Positions 1 to 6,902 of a stretch of 7,022 bases of DNA are shown here, one piece after another. Made by a program: the position numbers and the translations under genes. This DNA is from Mageeibacillus sp. UBA1046 (GTDB taxonomy: Bacteria; Bacillota; Clostridia; Saccharofermentanales; DTU023): NCBI GenBank assembly GCA_002316595.1, contig DCDV01000019.1, positions 10,777 through 17,798 on the forward strand, read 5' to 3'. Every line of letters begins with the position of its first letter. Position 1 is the first letter of the stretch. The notes under the pieces were generated by a model that had not been told where the DNA came from, made no database searches, and was given only the letters and a program-made list of their open reading frames with translations.

Positions 1-1584
1 GGACGTTACGGCTGGCGGGTCTATATCTTCGGGACCGCTCGCAAACTGGAATATTGGCTGCGGGACAAACTGTTTAAGAAATATTCCGGTTTAGATGATC
101 AGTTTTTCAATCGCCATCGCACAGGTGACCTTATGGCTCACGTGACTAATGATGTTCTCATGGTGCGTAACTCCATGGGAGGCGGCGTTATCATGATTGT
201 CGACGCGATTTTCATGACCTTGTTTACTGTAATCATGATGATCTATACGGTAGGTCTGAAAACTTCTCTGGTAGCTCTGCTGGCGCTGCCTTTTATCACC
301 TTCATGGTGTTTGCAATGTCAAAACCCTTGCAGTATCGCAGCCGTGAAGTTCAGGATACGTTTTCTGAGCTCTCTAATGAAGTGCAGGAAAACATCTCCG
401 GCATCAACAATATCAAGGCCTTTGGCATTGAAGACAGACGCTCTTCTGATTTTGCAGAAGTGAACAATAAATACCAAGAGAAAAATATGGGCATGCTGCG
501 CGTCAGCGTTCTCTTCGACCCCTTAATTGAACTGATTTCCGGTATCTCACTGGTAATTTTCATCCTGTACGGAATCAATCGCATGCTTGAAGGCAGTCTC
601 ACCCTGGGTGAATTCATTGCTGTGCTCAATTATCTGCGTATGATGGTCTGGCCTCTGATCGCTATAGGTTTGGTGGTGAACAGCTTTCAGCGCGGGATCG
701 CAGCCATGGGACGCATAAATGAGATTTTAGCAAGCCAGCCTAAAGTGGTTGAGGCAGATTCTCCCACGAAACTCAGCAAAGGAGATACACCGCTGCAAGA
801 TCGTGGCCTAAGCATTGAGTTCCGGGACGTCTGGTTTCGCTACGCCGAGGGGTTACCCTGGGTTTTGCAGGGTGTCAGCTTTGAACTTAAAGGCGGCCAG
901 AGCATGGCGATTCTGGGGCGCACGGGCACCGGCAAGAGTACTGTATTGAACCTGTTGTTGCGGCGCTATGATGTAACTTGCGGCCAAATCCTCATTAATG
1001 GCACTGACATAAGAGATATCGCCTTCGACGAGATCTATAGTAAAATCGCTTTTGTTGAACAGGAGAGCTTCATTTTTTCGCGCACGATTGCAGGCAATAT
1101 CGCTTTCAGCAGCGATGACAATTTTGATGCGGAGCGGGTGAAAAAGGCAGCGGAGTTTGCGCAGGTTGCTGCTGATATTGAGGCAATGCCGGATAAATAC
1201 TCGACCTGGGTCGGTGAGAGAGGAGTTACTCTTTCCGGAGGACAAAAACAACGCCTGGCGATCGCCCGAGCCTATTATCAGGATGCAGAGATGCTGGTGC
1301 TGGATGATTCTCTGTCCGCGGTGGATACGAATACCGAAAGAGAAATCCTCGATCATCTTGAGGAGTTGCAGCGCAGTCTTATTATAGTCAGCCAAAGGGT
1401 GTCGACGGTACAGCGGGCGGATCAGATATTGGTGCTGGAGGACGGAATTATCTCTCAGAGAGGGACCCATAAGAGCCTTTTGCAGGATAAAGACGGTTTT
1501 TACGCCAGATTATACGAAAGACAGCTTCTGGAGCGAAAACTGGGTGAAGATGAGGTGGAGGCGGCGCAGCATGGCTCAGACTAG
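1..1584 (+). CDS. ABC exporter half-transporter, YheI/BmrC-like, 5'-truncated by window edge
   Basis: Membrane half-transporter (TMD followed by NBD) of a heterodimeric ABC exporter, likely multidrug or lipid efflux; the substrate cannot be read from sequence. The frame is open from base 1, so the start lies upstream. 527 residues are visible, and roughly 70 N-terminal residues (including TM1) appear to be missing compared with YheI as I recall it. In visible numbering, hydrophobic segments lie near 62-84, 87-107, 169-191 and 203-228, and the NBD runs from about 270 to the end. Walker A GRTGTGKST is at 306-314, the Q-loop lies in AFVEQESF, and the signature LSGGQ is at 411-415. Walker B is LVLDD with Asp436 in place of the catalytic Glu, and the H-loop residue is Gln465 (VSQRVST) instead of His. 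This half therefore contributes a degenerate ATP site but a good signature to its partner. An ATG at 133 is internal to the TMD (after the RTGDLMA-like motif) and is not a real start. The gene overlaps the next by 14 nt, so the two are co-transcribed. Family assignment is strong; substrate is unknown. Confidence 0.95.
   Translation, partial: GRYGWRVYIFGTARKLEYWLRDKLFKKYSGLDDQFFNRHRTGDLMAHVTNDVLMVRNSMGGGVIMIVDAIFMTLFTVIMMIYTVGLKTSLVALLALPFITFMVFAMSKPLQYRSREVQDTFSELSNEVQENISGINNIKAFGIEDRRSSDFAEVNNKYQEKNMGMLRVSVLFDPLIELISGISLVIFILYGINRMLEGSLTLGEFIAVLNYLRMMVWPLIAIGLVVNSFQRGIAAMGRINEILASQPKVVEADSPTKLSKGDTPLQDRGLSIEFRDVWFRYAEGLPWVLQGVSFELKGGQSMAILGRTGTGKSTVLNLLLRRYDVTCGQILINGTDIRDIAFDEIYSKIAFVEQESFIFSRTIAGNIAFSSDDNFDAERVKKAAEFAQVAADIEAMPDKYSTWVGERGVTLSGGQKQRLAIARAYYQDAEMLVLDDSLSAVDTNTEREILDHLEELQRSLIIVSQRVSTVQRADQILVLEDGIISQRGTHKSLLQDKDGFYARLYERQLLERKLGEDEVEAAQHGSD
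1557..1561 (+). promoter_or_regulatory. Ribosome binding site choosing the start of the second exporter gene
   Basis: GGAGG sits inside the end of the upstream gene, 9 nt before the ATG at 1571. Two earlier in-frame candidates (GTG at 1544, ATG at 1550) would encode an Arg-rich lead-in that is simply the upstream gene's 3' end read in another frame, and neither has a comparable Shine-Dalgarno sequence. This makes 1571 the preferred start and implies translational coupling with the upstream gene. Confidence 0.75.
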
Positions 1585-3391
1585 TTATAAGCATCTGGAT
1601 GAGAAGGAGCAAAAGGACAGGCGACCTGACCGCAAGACTCTCAAGCGCCTCTATGCTTACGGTACGCCTTATCTGCCTCAATTTATTCTGATTTTCCTAC
1701 TTATCTTTATTGCCATCGGCATGACACTGCTTCAGCCGCGTCTGATCCAGCTTCTGATCGACAATAATATCTATATTTTGGTTGACCCGGGCAGAAGCCA
1801 GGCGGAACACAGCCAGGCCTTATCCGGAGCTCTGCGCACCGCGTTGCTTTATCTTGGAACAGTTGTGGCAGCTTTCCTTGCCGGCTACGGGCAAGCTTAC
1901 CTTTTGCAGAAAACCGGGCAGAAGATCCTTAAGACAATCCGGCAAAGCCTGTACGATCATATCCTCAAACTGCCGATGTCCTTCTTTGACCGCTATCCGC
2001 AGGGCAGCCTGATGACCAGAGTGACCAATGATACAGAAACTCTTAATGAGATGTTTACTTCGGTGCTCTCAAGCAGTTTGCGCAGCCTATTCTCTCTGGC
2101 AGGCATCATCATTATTATGTTCAGCATGAACGTCAGGCTGGCTTCTTATGTTATGATTTTGCTTCCCTTTGTAATAGTTATATCGGTTATATTTAGACGC
2201 ATTATCCGAAAGATTTACTTTGCTCAAAGACGAGTGCTTTCGATCATCAATACCAAACTGTCGGAGAATATCTCCGGCATGCGCACAATTCAAGTTTTTC
2301 ACCGTCAGCAGCAGATAAGAGATGAGTTTGATGAAGTGAATGCGGAGTATCTGAAGCTGAGTCAAAAGGAAGTTACTTATTATGCTACCTATCGTCCCTT
2401 TATTGAAACGATCCGCGCCTTGGGCATAGCCGGTCTGATCTGGTTTGGCGGCCGGCAGTATCTGGACGGAATTATCACCTTTGGTATTCTCTATGCATTC
2501 ATTGATTATATCCAGCGTTTCTTTCAGCCTATCCTGGAGCTGGCAGAGACCTATAACATTATTCAGTCGGCCTTGACATCCTCACACAGGATCTTTCAGC
2601 TGTTTGATCAAGAGGCGGAGGATGAGGGCGGCTCAGTTTCGGTTCCCTCCGAAGGCTTACAAGGTAAAATTGAATTTAAGCATGTCTGGTTTGCTTACAA
2701 TGAAGAGGAATGGATACTTGAAGATGTCTCTTTTACAGTAGAGCCGGGAGAATTTGTCGCCTTCGTCGGAGCAACCGGCGCCGGCAAATCAACAATAATG
2801 CATTTACTCTGCCGCTTTTACGACATCAACAAAGGACAGATACTTATTGATGGAATAGATATCAAGGAATACAATCTCAAAGAATTGCGTGAAACGATCG
2901 GCGTAGTGCAGCAGGAAGTCTTCTTATACTCCGGCAGTATAATTGAAAACATCAGCCTGAATCGCCCTGGTGTCAGCGGTGCTGATGCCAGAAAAGCGGC
3001 AGAAATTGTCAACGCCGATTCCTTTATCAATAATTTGCCCGACCGTTATGAGGAGCCGGTAAGCGAACGCGGCAGCACCCTTTCATCAGGGCAGAGACAG
3101 CTCTTATCCTTTGCCCGCACGATAGCAGCCAGGCCTTCACTGCTGATTTTAGATGAGGCTACTGCCAGCATTGACACGGAGACCGAGCTTTTGATTCAGG
3201 ATGCCATTAATAAAATGTCGTCTAACCGGAGCATGATTGCCGTGGCACATCGTATCTCAACTATCGCTGATGCAGACAAAATCATTGTCATGCATAATGG
3301 GAAAAACGCGGAGCAGGGAAGCAGAGAAGAGCTGCTGAAGCGGGATGGTCTCTTTAACATGCTGTATAAGCTTCAATATGAAGAATACTGA
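1571..3391 (+). CDS. ABC exporter half-transporter, YheH/BmrD-like, catalytically competent subunit
   Basis: Complete 606-residue TMD-NBD half-transporter, expected in the cytoplasmic membrane as partner of the gene just upstream. A charged N-terminus (1-30) is followed by TM1 near 36-55, TM2 near 90-112, TM3/TM4 near 170-207, and weaker TM5/TM6 near 280-320. The loop between TM1 and TM2 (about 64-90) is short compared with the long insert in Bacillus YheH as I recall it. In the NBD, the A-loop Tyr376, Walker A GATGAGKST (400-408), Q-loop (VVQQEVF), Walker B LILDE with catalytic Glu529, and H-loop His560 (VAHRIST) are all intact. The signature is LSSGQ (504-508) rather than LSGGQ. Paired with the upstream subunit, its Walker motifs face a canonical LSGGQ (competent site), while its LSSGQ faces the partner's Asp/Gln Walker B and H-loop (degenerate site). 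The C-terminus (MLYKLQYEEY) ends where family members usually end, so the TGA looks natural. A terminator follows 140 nt downstream. Confidence 0.95.
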   Translation: MAQTSYKHLDEKEQKDRRPDRKTLKRLYAYGTPYLPQFILIFLLIFIAIGMTLLQPRLIQLLIDNNIYILVDPGRSQAEHSQALSGALRTALLYLGTVVAAFLAGYGQAYLLQKTGQKILKTIRQSLYDHILKLPMSFFDRYPQGSLMTRVTNDTETLNEMFTSVLSSSLRSLFSLAGIIIIMFSMNVRLASYVMILLPFVIVISVIFRRIIRKIYFAQRRVLSIINTKLSENISGMRTIQVFHRQQQIRDEFDEVNAEYLKLSQKEVTYYATYRPFIETIRALGIAGLIWFGGRQYLDGIITFGILYAFIDYIQRFFQPILELAETYNIIQSALTSSHRIFQLFDQEAEDEGGSVSVPSEGLQGKIEFKHVWFAYNEEEWILEDVSFTVEPGEFVAFVGATGAGKSTIMHLLCRFYDINKGQILIDGIDIKEYNLKELRETIGVVQQEVFLYSGSIIENISLNRPGVSGADARKAAEIVNADSFINNLPDRYEEPVSERGSTLSSGQRQLLSFARTIAARPSLLILDEATASIDTETELLIQDAINKMSSNRSMIAVAHRISTIADADKIIVMHNGKNAEQGSREELLKRDGLFNMLYKLQYEEY

Positions 3392-3487
3392 TCCGGCACA
3401 CAGTCGATGATCGGCTCCGGAGCACAGTCGCAGATCGGCTCCGGATCACGGTCACAGTCCGGCTCCGGCGCACAATCAATGATCGGG
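3392..3487 (+). repeat. Four-copy 24-nt imperfect tandem repeat directly after the exporter stop codon
   Basis: Four consecutive 24-nt units (3392-3415, 3416-3439, 3440-3463, 3464-3487) each start TCCGG. Most contain CACAGTC or a one-base variant in the middle and end in GATCGG plus C or G. Unit 3 is the most divergent (CACGGTC, ending GTCCGGC). The first unit begins at the base after the TGA. In the exporter reading frame the block stays open to a TAA at 3509-3511, with each unit giving an 8-residue peptide of form SGxQSxIG. A second forward frame is also open across the block, so openness alone does not show that it is translated. It could be a DNA- or RNA-level element between stop codon and terminator, or a lost or read-through C-terminal tail. 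Function unknown. Confidence 0.85.
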
Positions 3488-3530
3488 CTCTTGTGCAGCA
3501 GCAGAAGCTAAAGTAAACTATTTGTGAAAA

Positions 3531-3559
3531 GACTCGGGATCATTATCCGAGCCTTTTTT
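3531..3559 (+). terminator. Rho-independent terminator of the exporter operon
   Basis: Inverted arms CTCGG (3533-3537) and CCGAG (3547-3551) can extend inward with an AT/AT pairing past one bulged G, leaving a CATT loop. They are followed at once by CC and six T (3554-3559). Four A (3527-3530) precede the stem, so the reverse direction would also show a short U-tract. The placement, 140 nt after the exporter stop and 65 nt before the next start, fits the end of the exporter transcript. Confidence 0.85.
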
Positions 3560-3567
3560 CTTATCAG

Positions 3568-3587
3568 GTGCCCTTGAGGAAGGGCAC
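3568..3587 (+). promoter_or_regulatory. Perfect 8-bp hairpin in the leader of the barrel gene
   Basis: Arms GTGCCCTT (3568-3575) and AAGGGCAC (3580-3587) pair without mismatch around the 4-nt loop GAGG. No T-run follows on the + strand, so it is not a normal terminator. It lies just after the exporter terminator and 25 nt before the GGAGG of the next gene. It could stabilise a processed 5' end, back up the terminator, or influence translation initiation. I see no conserved riboswitch architecture and no convincing -35/-10 pair around it. Confidence 0.5.
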
Positions 3588-3612
3588 GCCGGTATGTTGA
3601 GAAATACTGACT

Positions 3613-3617
3613 GGAGG
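3613..3617 (+). promoter_or_regulatory. Ribosome binding site choosing the start of the barrel gene
   Basis: GGAGG lies 6 nt before the ATG at 3624. An earlier in-frame ATG at 3594 falls only 7 nt after the leader hairpin, has no free Shine-Dalgarno sequence, and would place this GGAGG inside the coding region. The 3624 start is therefore preferred. Confidence 0.8.
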
Positions 3618-3623
3618 AAAACC

Positions 3624-4382
3624 ATGACTGAAAATAAAAAAGCCAGCGAGAAAGATAATGATATGACAGACTTGCCTCAAAAGGGAGAGAAGTTCGTACC
3701 CATGCTCGAGACTCCTCTGCGCAAAAAAATCATTACTGTTCCTGAAGCTATCTATAAAGCCTCCGGGCTGATGATAATGAGACGGAGAATAAAATCTGTG
3801 ATTTTCACGACAGATATCGCCATAATGCGCAATCATAATGCCAACGCTCTTCTGGTTGTATATCCCTTCACTCCGGAATTAATCATCACACAGGCTGCCA
3901 TGTCTGTTTCCAATGTTCCGGTTTTTGCAGGCGTAGGCGGAGGCACAACTACAGGCAATCGTGCAATCGGCATTGCCTTCCAGGCGGAATTGATAGGAGC
4001 AGCCGCCGTGGTAGTGAACAGCCCCACTTCTAATCTCGTTATATCCGGGATGTGCCGCAACGTGGATATCCCTGTCATAGCGACGGTTGCGTCCTTTTAT
4101 GATGACATAGAGGGTAAAGTAAATGCCGGAGCCAAAATTCTCAATATTTCCGGTTCTAAAGACACGCCGGAACTGGTACGAAAAGCCAGAGAACTGTTAG
4201 GTCCGGAGTTTCCCATCATAGCAACGGGAGGTCCGACGGAAGAGAGCATTTTGGAAACCATAAAAGCAGGAGCCAACTCTATCACATATACGCCGCCATC
4301 CGTCGCAGAAATATTCGCAGATACAATGCAGCTATACAGGGATAGATCTGCCCAGCAGGACCGAGATACCAGGTTTGAGTAA
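3624..4382 (+). CDS. Predicted (beta/alpha)8-barrel protein of unknown function
   Basis: A 252-residue soluble, probably cytoplasmic protein with no signal peptide or membrane segment. After a polar, charged N-terminal stretch (1-30), eight short hydrophobic strands recur with TIM-barrel spacing: near 59-64, 75-82, 98-107, 126-134, 149-157, 170-177, 196-204 and 217-226. Glycine-rich GVGGGTTTG (103-111) follows strand 3. IATGGPT (199-205) and ITYTPPS (220-226) at strands 7 and 8 sit where many barrels bind a phosphate group (as in the NPD/IMPDH-like, ThiG-like and KDPG-aldolase-like groups). From memory, close relatives in Firmicutes carry vague names such as 'hydrolase'; I cannot confirm this and see no catalytic signature proving a reaction. 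It has its own strong GGAGG, lies behind a terminator and a leader hairpin, and appears monocistronic. It converges on the fusion gene, with 36 nt between stop codons. Fold is inferred with good confidence; function is not assigned. Confidence 0.85.
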   Translation: MTENKKASEKDNDMTDLPQKGEKFVPMLETPLRKKIITVPEAIYKASGLMIMRRRIKSVIFTTDIAIMRNHNANALLVVYPFTPELIITQAAMSVSNVPVFAGVGGGTTTGNRAIGIAFQAELIGAAAVVVNSPTSNLVISGMCRNVDIPVIATVASFYDDIEGKVNAGAKILNISGSKDTPELVRKARELLGPEFPIIATGGPTEESILETIKAGANSITYTPPSVAEIFADTMQLYRDRSAQQDRDTRFE

Positions 4383-4425
4383 GGATAGGGATCTAAGACC
4401 TGTGCCGCCCACGCCGGGTTACTCA
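4376..4425. other. Convergent gene junction with a 7-bp inverted repeat over both stop codons
   Basis: TGAGTAA (4376-4382) and TTACTCA (4419-4425) are perfect inverted copies separated by 36 nt, and each includes a stop codon because both genes end GAG-TAA. A second possible pairing, CAGGT (4370-4374) with ACCTG near 4398-4402, lies partly within the first. Neither has an adjoining T-run in either direction, so this is at best a weak bidirectional terminator. Transcripts from the two genes may overlap here. Confidence 0.25.
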
Positions 4426-6902
4426 GTCAGGCCAAGGTGATCAGCCATTTGCAGCCGCAGTTTATGCTTCTGGATTTTTCCGGCAGCATTCATGGGGAAT
4501 CCCTCAACAAAAACTATATAACGGGGGACTTTGCTTTTCGCGAGACGGTCACGGGTGAATTCGATCAACTCCTCTGACGTTATTACAGACCCTTCTCTGC
4601 GGATTACGCAGGCACAGGCCTCTTCACCGTATTGCCTGTCAGGAACTCCCACAACCTGCACATCCCTTACATCAGGATGTGTGTAGAGAAAGTCTTCCAG
4701 CTCTTTAGGGTAGATGTTTTCACCCCCCCGGATTATCATGTCGCGAATACGGCCAGTAATCCGGTAATTCCCTTCAGGTGTCTTCTGAGCGAGATCACCT
4801 GTATGCAGCCAGCCATCAGCATCAACAGCCTGCACAGTCGCTGCAGGCATCTTGTAATAACCCTTCATGATATTGTAACCCCGAGCCACGAACTCGCCGT
4901 CTTGTCCCGGCGGTAATTCTGCGCCGGTTTCAGGATCGATGATTTTGCATTCCACTTCCGGCAAAGGGCGGCCAACTGTGCTGACCCGTACCTCTATGGG
5001 ATCATCTGCTGTACTCATTGTGCAGCCTGGGGAGGATTCAGTCTGGCCAAAAACAATTGTGATCTCAGTCAAGTTCATCTTATCCTGAACTTGTCTCATT
5101 ACACTTACAGGGCAGGGACTGCCTGCCATAATGCCGGTTCTGAGCGTGCTGAAGTCAACTCTGTCAAATTCCGGATGTTCCAAAATTGCGATGAACATGG
5201 TTGGCACTCCATTTACAGCGGTAATGCGCTCTGTATCAATGGCGGCAATAGCAGTTCCGGCATTGAAATATGGAACCGGATAGATAGTAGTTCCGTGGGT
5301 CATACTGGCAAGCATGGACAGCACCATGCCAAAACAATGGAACATGGGCACCTGTATTAACAAACGGTCAGCTGTAGACAGATCCATACGGTCGCCGATG
5401 CACTTACCGTTATTGACCACATTGTAATGAGTGAGCATTACTCCTTTAGGGAAGCCGGTCGTGCCAGAGGTATACTGCATATTGCAGACATCATTGACAT
5501 TAATATTATGGGCATGCCGCAACACTTCACTCTGAGGAACTTCTGCGTGGCGCTGCATGGCTTCATTCCAGTTCAGACAGCCGTGCATGTCGAAGTCCAC
5601 AGTGATGATATTGCGCAGGAAAGGCAGACTGCGGCTGTGCAAGGAGTCTGCAGGATCTTTTCCCTTCAGTTCAGGACACAGTTCCTGCATTATCGCAGAG
5701 TAATTGGAGTCGCGGTTGCGTTCAATCATTACCAGCGTGTGCGTGTCAGACTGACGTAAAAGATATTCGGCCTCATATATTTTGTAGTCTGTATTCACCG
5801 TGACCAGGACAGCGCCTATCTTAGTCGCTGCCCAAAAGGTGAGAAACCATTCCGGGACATTTGTCGCCCAGATAGCCACCTTATCGCCGGGTCTGACTCC
5901 CAGCGCTATAAACATGCGTGCTGCACGATCTACATCAGCACGGAATTCACTGTAACTGCGCGTATAATCCAGAGTAGTGTAGCGGATGGCTGTCTGATCA
6001 GGGAAGGTTTCTGCCATAGTATCCAGCACTTGTGGAAGCGTCTTGTCAATGAGGATGTCCTTCTTCCAGACAAAACTGCCGGTATGGCTGTTATTGCTGT
6101 AAAGATGAACCGGTGAGCGCACCGGAGCAGTAAACTGAGAAGTCCAGGCGGCAAAGTGAGCCAGCACCACTTCAAGCTCGGTCAGCCCGGGCAGCCAGTC
6201 AGGAGACCACTCGCAGGAGATAAAACCGTCGTAGTTGATTGAGCCAAGGGCGAGGAACACTTCGTTAAGCGGAAGATCTCCTTCTCCTACCAGTCTTTCC
6301 TTGCCGCCTGCGGCATCCCTGAGATGGACGTGACGAACATAAGCGCCAAGCTCATGGATCGTAGTCTCGGGCAATTCACCCGCCTGGCAGCTGTGAGAGA
6401 CATCCCAGAGCGCCGCCAGATTATCATCAGCGAAAGCATCCAGAATCTTACACAAAGACTTTGAATCGGCATAAGGGCCGATATTTTCAACCAGCAATGT
6501 AATTCCATATTCTTTGGCTATGGGCAGGAGCCGTTCCAATGCGGAACGGGTAGAGAAACCGTCGTCTGTATCAGCCCGCAGAGTTCGCACCCGCAAAGCC
6601 GGACTATGGACAGAAGCGGCGAATTCAATCGCATCACGAAAACCCTGTTCCACTCTGAAGTCAGACACTACATTCTGCAGTTCGCCCGCTGCTGCTACGC
6701 AGGGTATTTCCAACTGCAGATTAGCCAGCTGACGGACAGCGGCACGTATCTTTTCCCGGTCGCTCAGACCAAGCTGCCAGGCAGCAGGCCGGGCAGTATC
6801 ATAATAGAATTCTACGCCTTTAAAGTCCAGACGTCCGCCAAGATCTACAAAGTCAGACCAGCTGTGTTCTTGCCAGCCCTTAGTGGAAAATGAGCGTTTC
6901 AT
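4419..6902 (-). CDS. Fusion: sugar-phosphate isomerase/epimerase-like TIM barrel + AMP-forming acyl-CoA synthetase
   Basis: An uninterrupted 827-residue two-domain enzyme, probably cytoplasmic. Residues 1 to about 255 resemble the xylose-isomerase-like/AP-endonuclease-2 barrel family (hydroxypyruvate isomerase, IolE-type). The expected metal ligands are present: Glu139 (LLVEN), Asp167 (LWDVSH), His193 (HVHLRD) and Glu231 (SCEW). A linker of about 30 residues follows. From about 286 to 827 it is a full ANL-family adenylating enzyme most like Bacillus YngI/ACSF2-type acyl-CoA synthetases. Visible motifs are the P-loop YTSGTTGFPKG (477-487), FGQTE (618-622), HTGDL (700-704), ITGRIRD (715-721), and catalytic Lys809 in AAGKIQK. 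These predict acid + ATP + CoA giving acyl-CoA + AMP + PPi; the acid is unknown. The start MKRSFSTKGW fits the first strand of the barrel family, and no later Met is better placed, although the upstream Shine-Dalgarno is weak (AGGG 11 nt away). Both halves look functional, so this is a true fusion, not a frameshift product. Whether the two activities act on one substrate is inference. Confidence 0.93.
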   Translation of the reverse strand: MKRSFSTKGWQEHSWSDFVDLGGRLDFKGVEFYYDTARPAAWQLGLSDREKIRAAVRQLANLQLEIPCVAAAGELQNVVSDFRVEQGFRDAIEFAASVHSPALRVRTLRADTDDGFSTRSALERLLPIAKEYGITLLVENIGPYADSKSLCKILDAFADDNLAALWDVSHSCQAGELPETTIHELGAYVRHVHLRDAAGGKERLVGEGDLPLNEVFLALGSINYDGFISCEWSPDWLPGLTELEVVLAHFAAWTSQFTAPVRSPVHLYSNNSHTGSFVWKKDILIDKTLPQVLDTMAETFPDQTAIRYTTLDYTRSYSEFRADVDRAARMFIALGVRPGDKVAIWATNVPEWFLTFWAATKIGAVLVTVNTDYKIYEAEYLLRQSDTHTLVMIERNRDSNYSAIMQELCPELKGKDPADSLHSRSLPFLRNIITVDFDMHGCLNWNEAMQRHAEVPQSEVLRHAHNINVNDVCNMQYTSGTTGFPKGVMLTHYNVVNNGKCIGDRMDLSTADRLLIQVPMFHCFGMVLSMLASMTHGTTIYPVPYFNAGTAIAAIDTERITAVNGVPTMFIAILEHPEFDRVDFSTLRTGIMAGSPCPVSVMRQVQDKMNLTEITIVFGQTESSPGCTMSTADDPIEVRVSTVGRPLPEVECKIIDPETGAELPPGQDGEFVARGYNIMKGYYKMPAATVQAVDADGWLHTGDLAQKTPEGNYRITGRIRDMIIRGGENIYPKELEDFLYTHPDVRDVQVVGVPDRQYGEEACACVIRREGSVITSEELIEFTRDRLAKSKVPRYIVFVEGFPMNAAGKIQKHKLRLQMADHLGLTE

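Noticed and set aside
853..1470. Long open frame of 205 codons on the minus strand opposite the exporter NBD
   Set aside because: It lies entirely opposite a gene with clear, ordered ABC motifs; its translation shows no recognisable domain and it has no independent context.
1544..1570. Earlier GTG/ATG starts for the second exporter subunit
   Set aside because: They add an Arg-rich stretch generated by the overlapping gene's end and lack a Shine-Dalgarno sequence as good as the GGAGG before 1571.
3391..3511. CRISPR-like or spacer-repeat array
   Set aside because: The units abut one another with no unique spacers between them, and no cas-like gene is present; it is a plain tandem repeat.
3574..3598. 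TTGAGG ... TATGTT as a promoter for the barrel gene
   Set aside because: The spacer is only 13 nt and the -35 box would lie inside the hairpin; this does not fit a sigma-70-type promoter.
5930..6175. Possible split of the fusion gene into two genes near the domain linker
   Set aside because: The minus-strand frame is continuous through the linker, with no stop, frameshift or internal ribosome binding site that I can see; both domains are complete within one chain.
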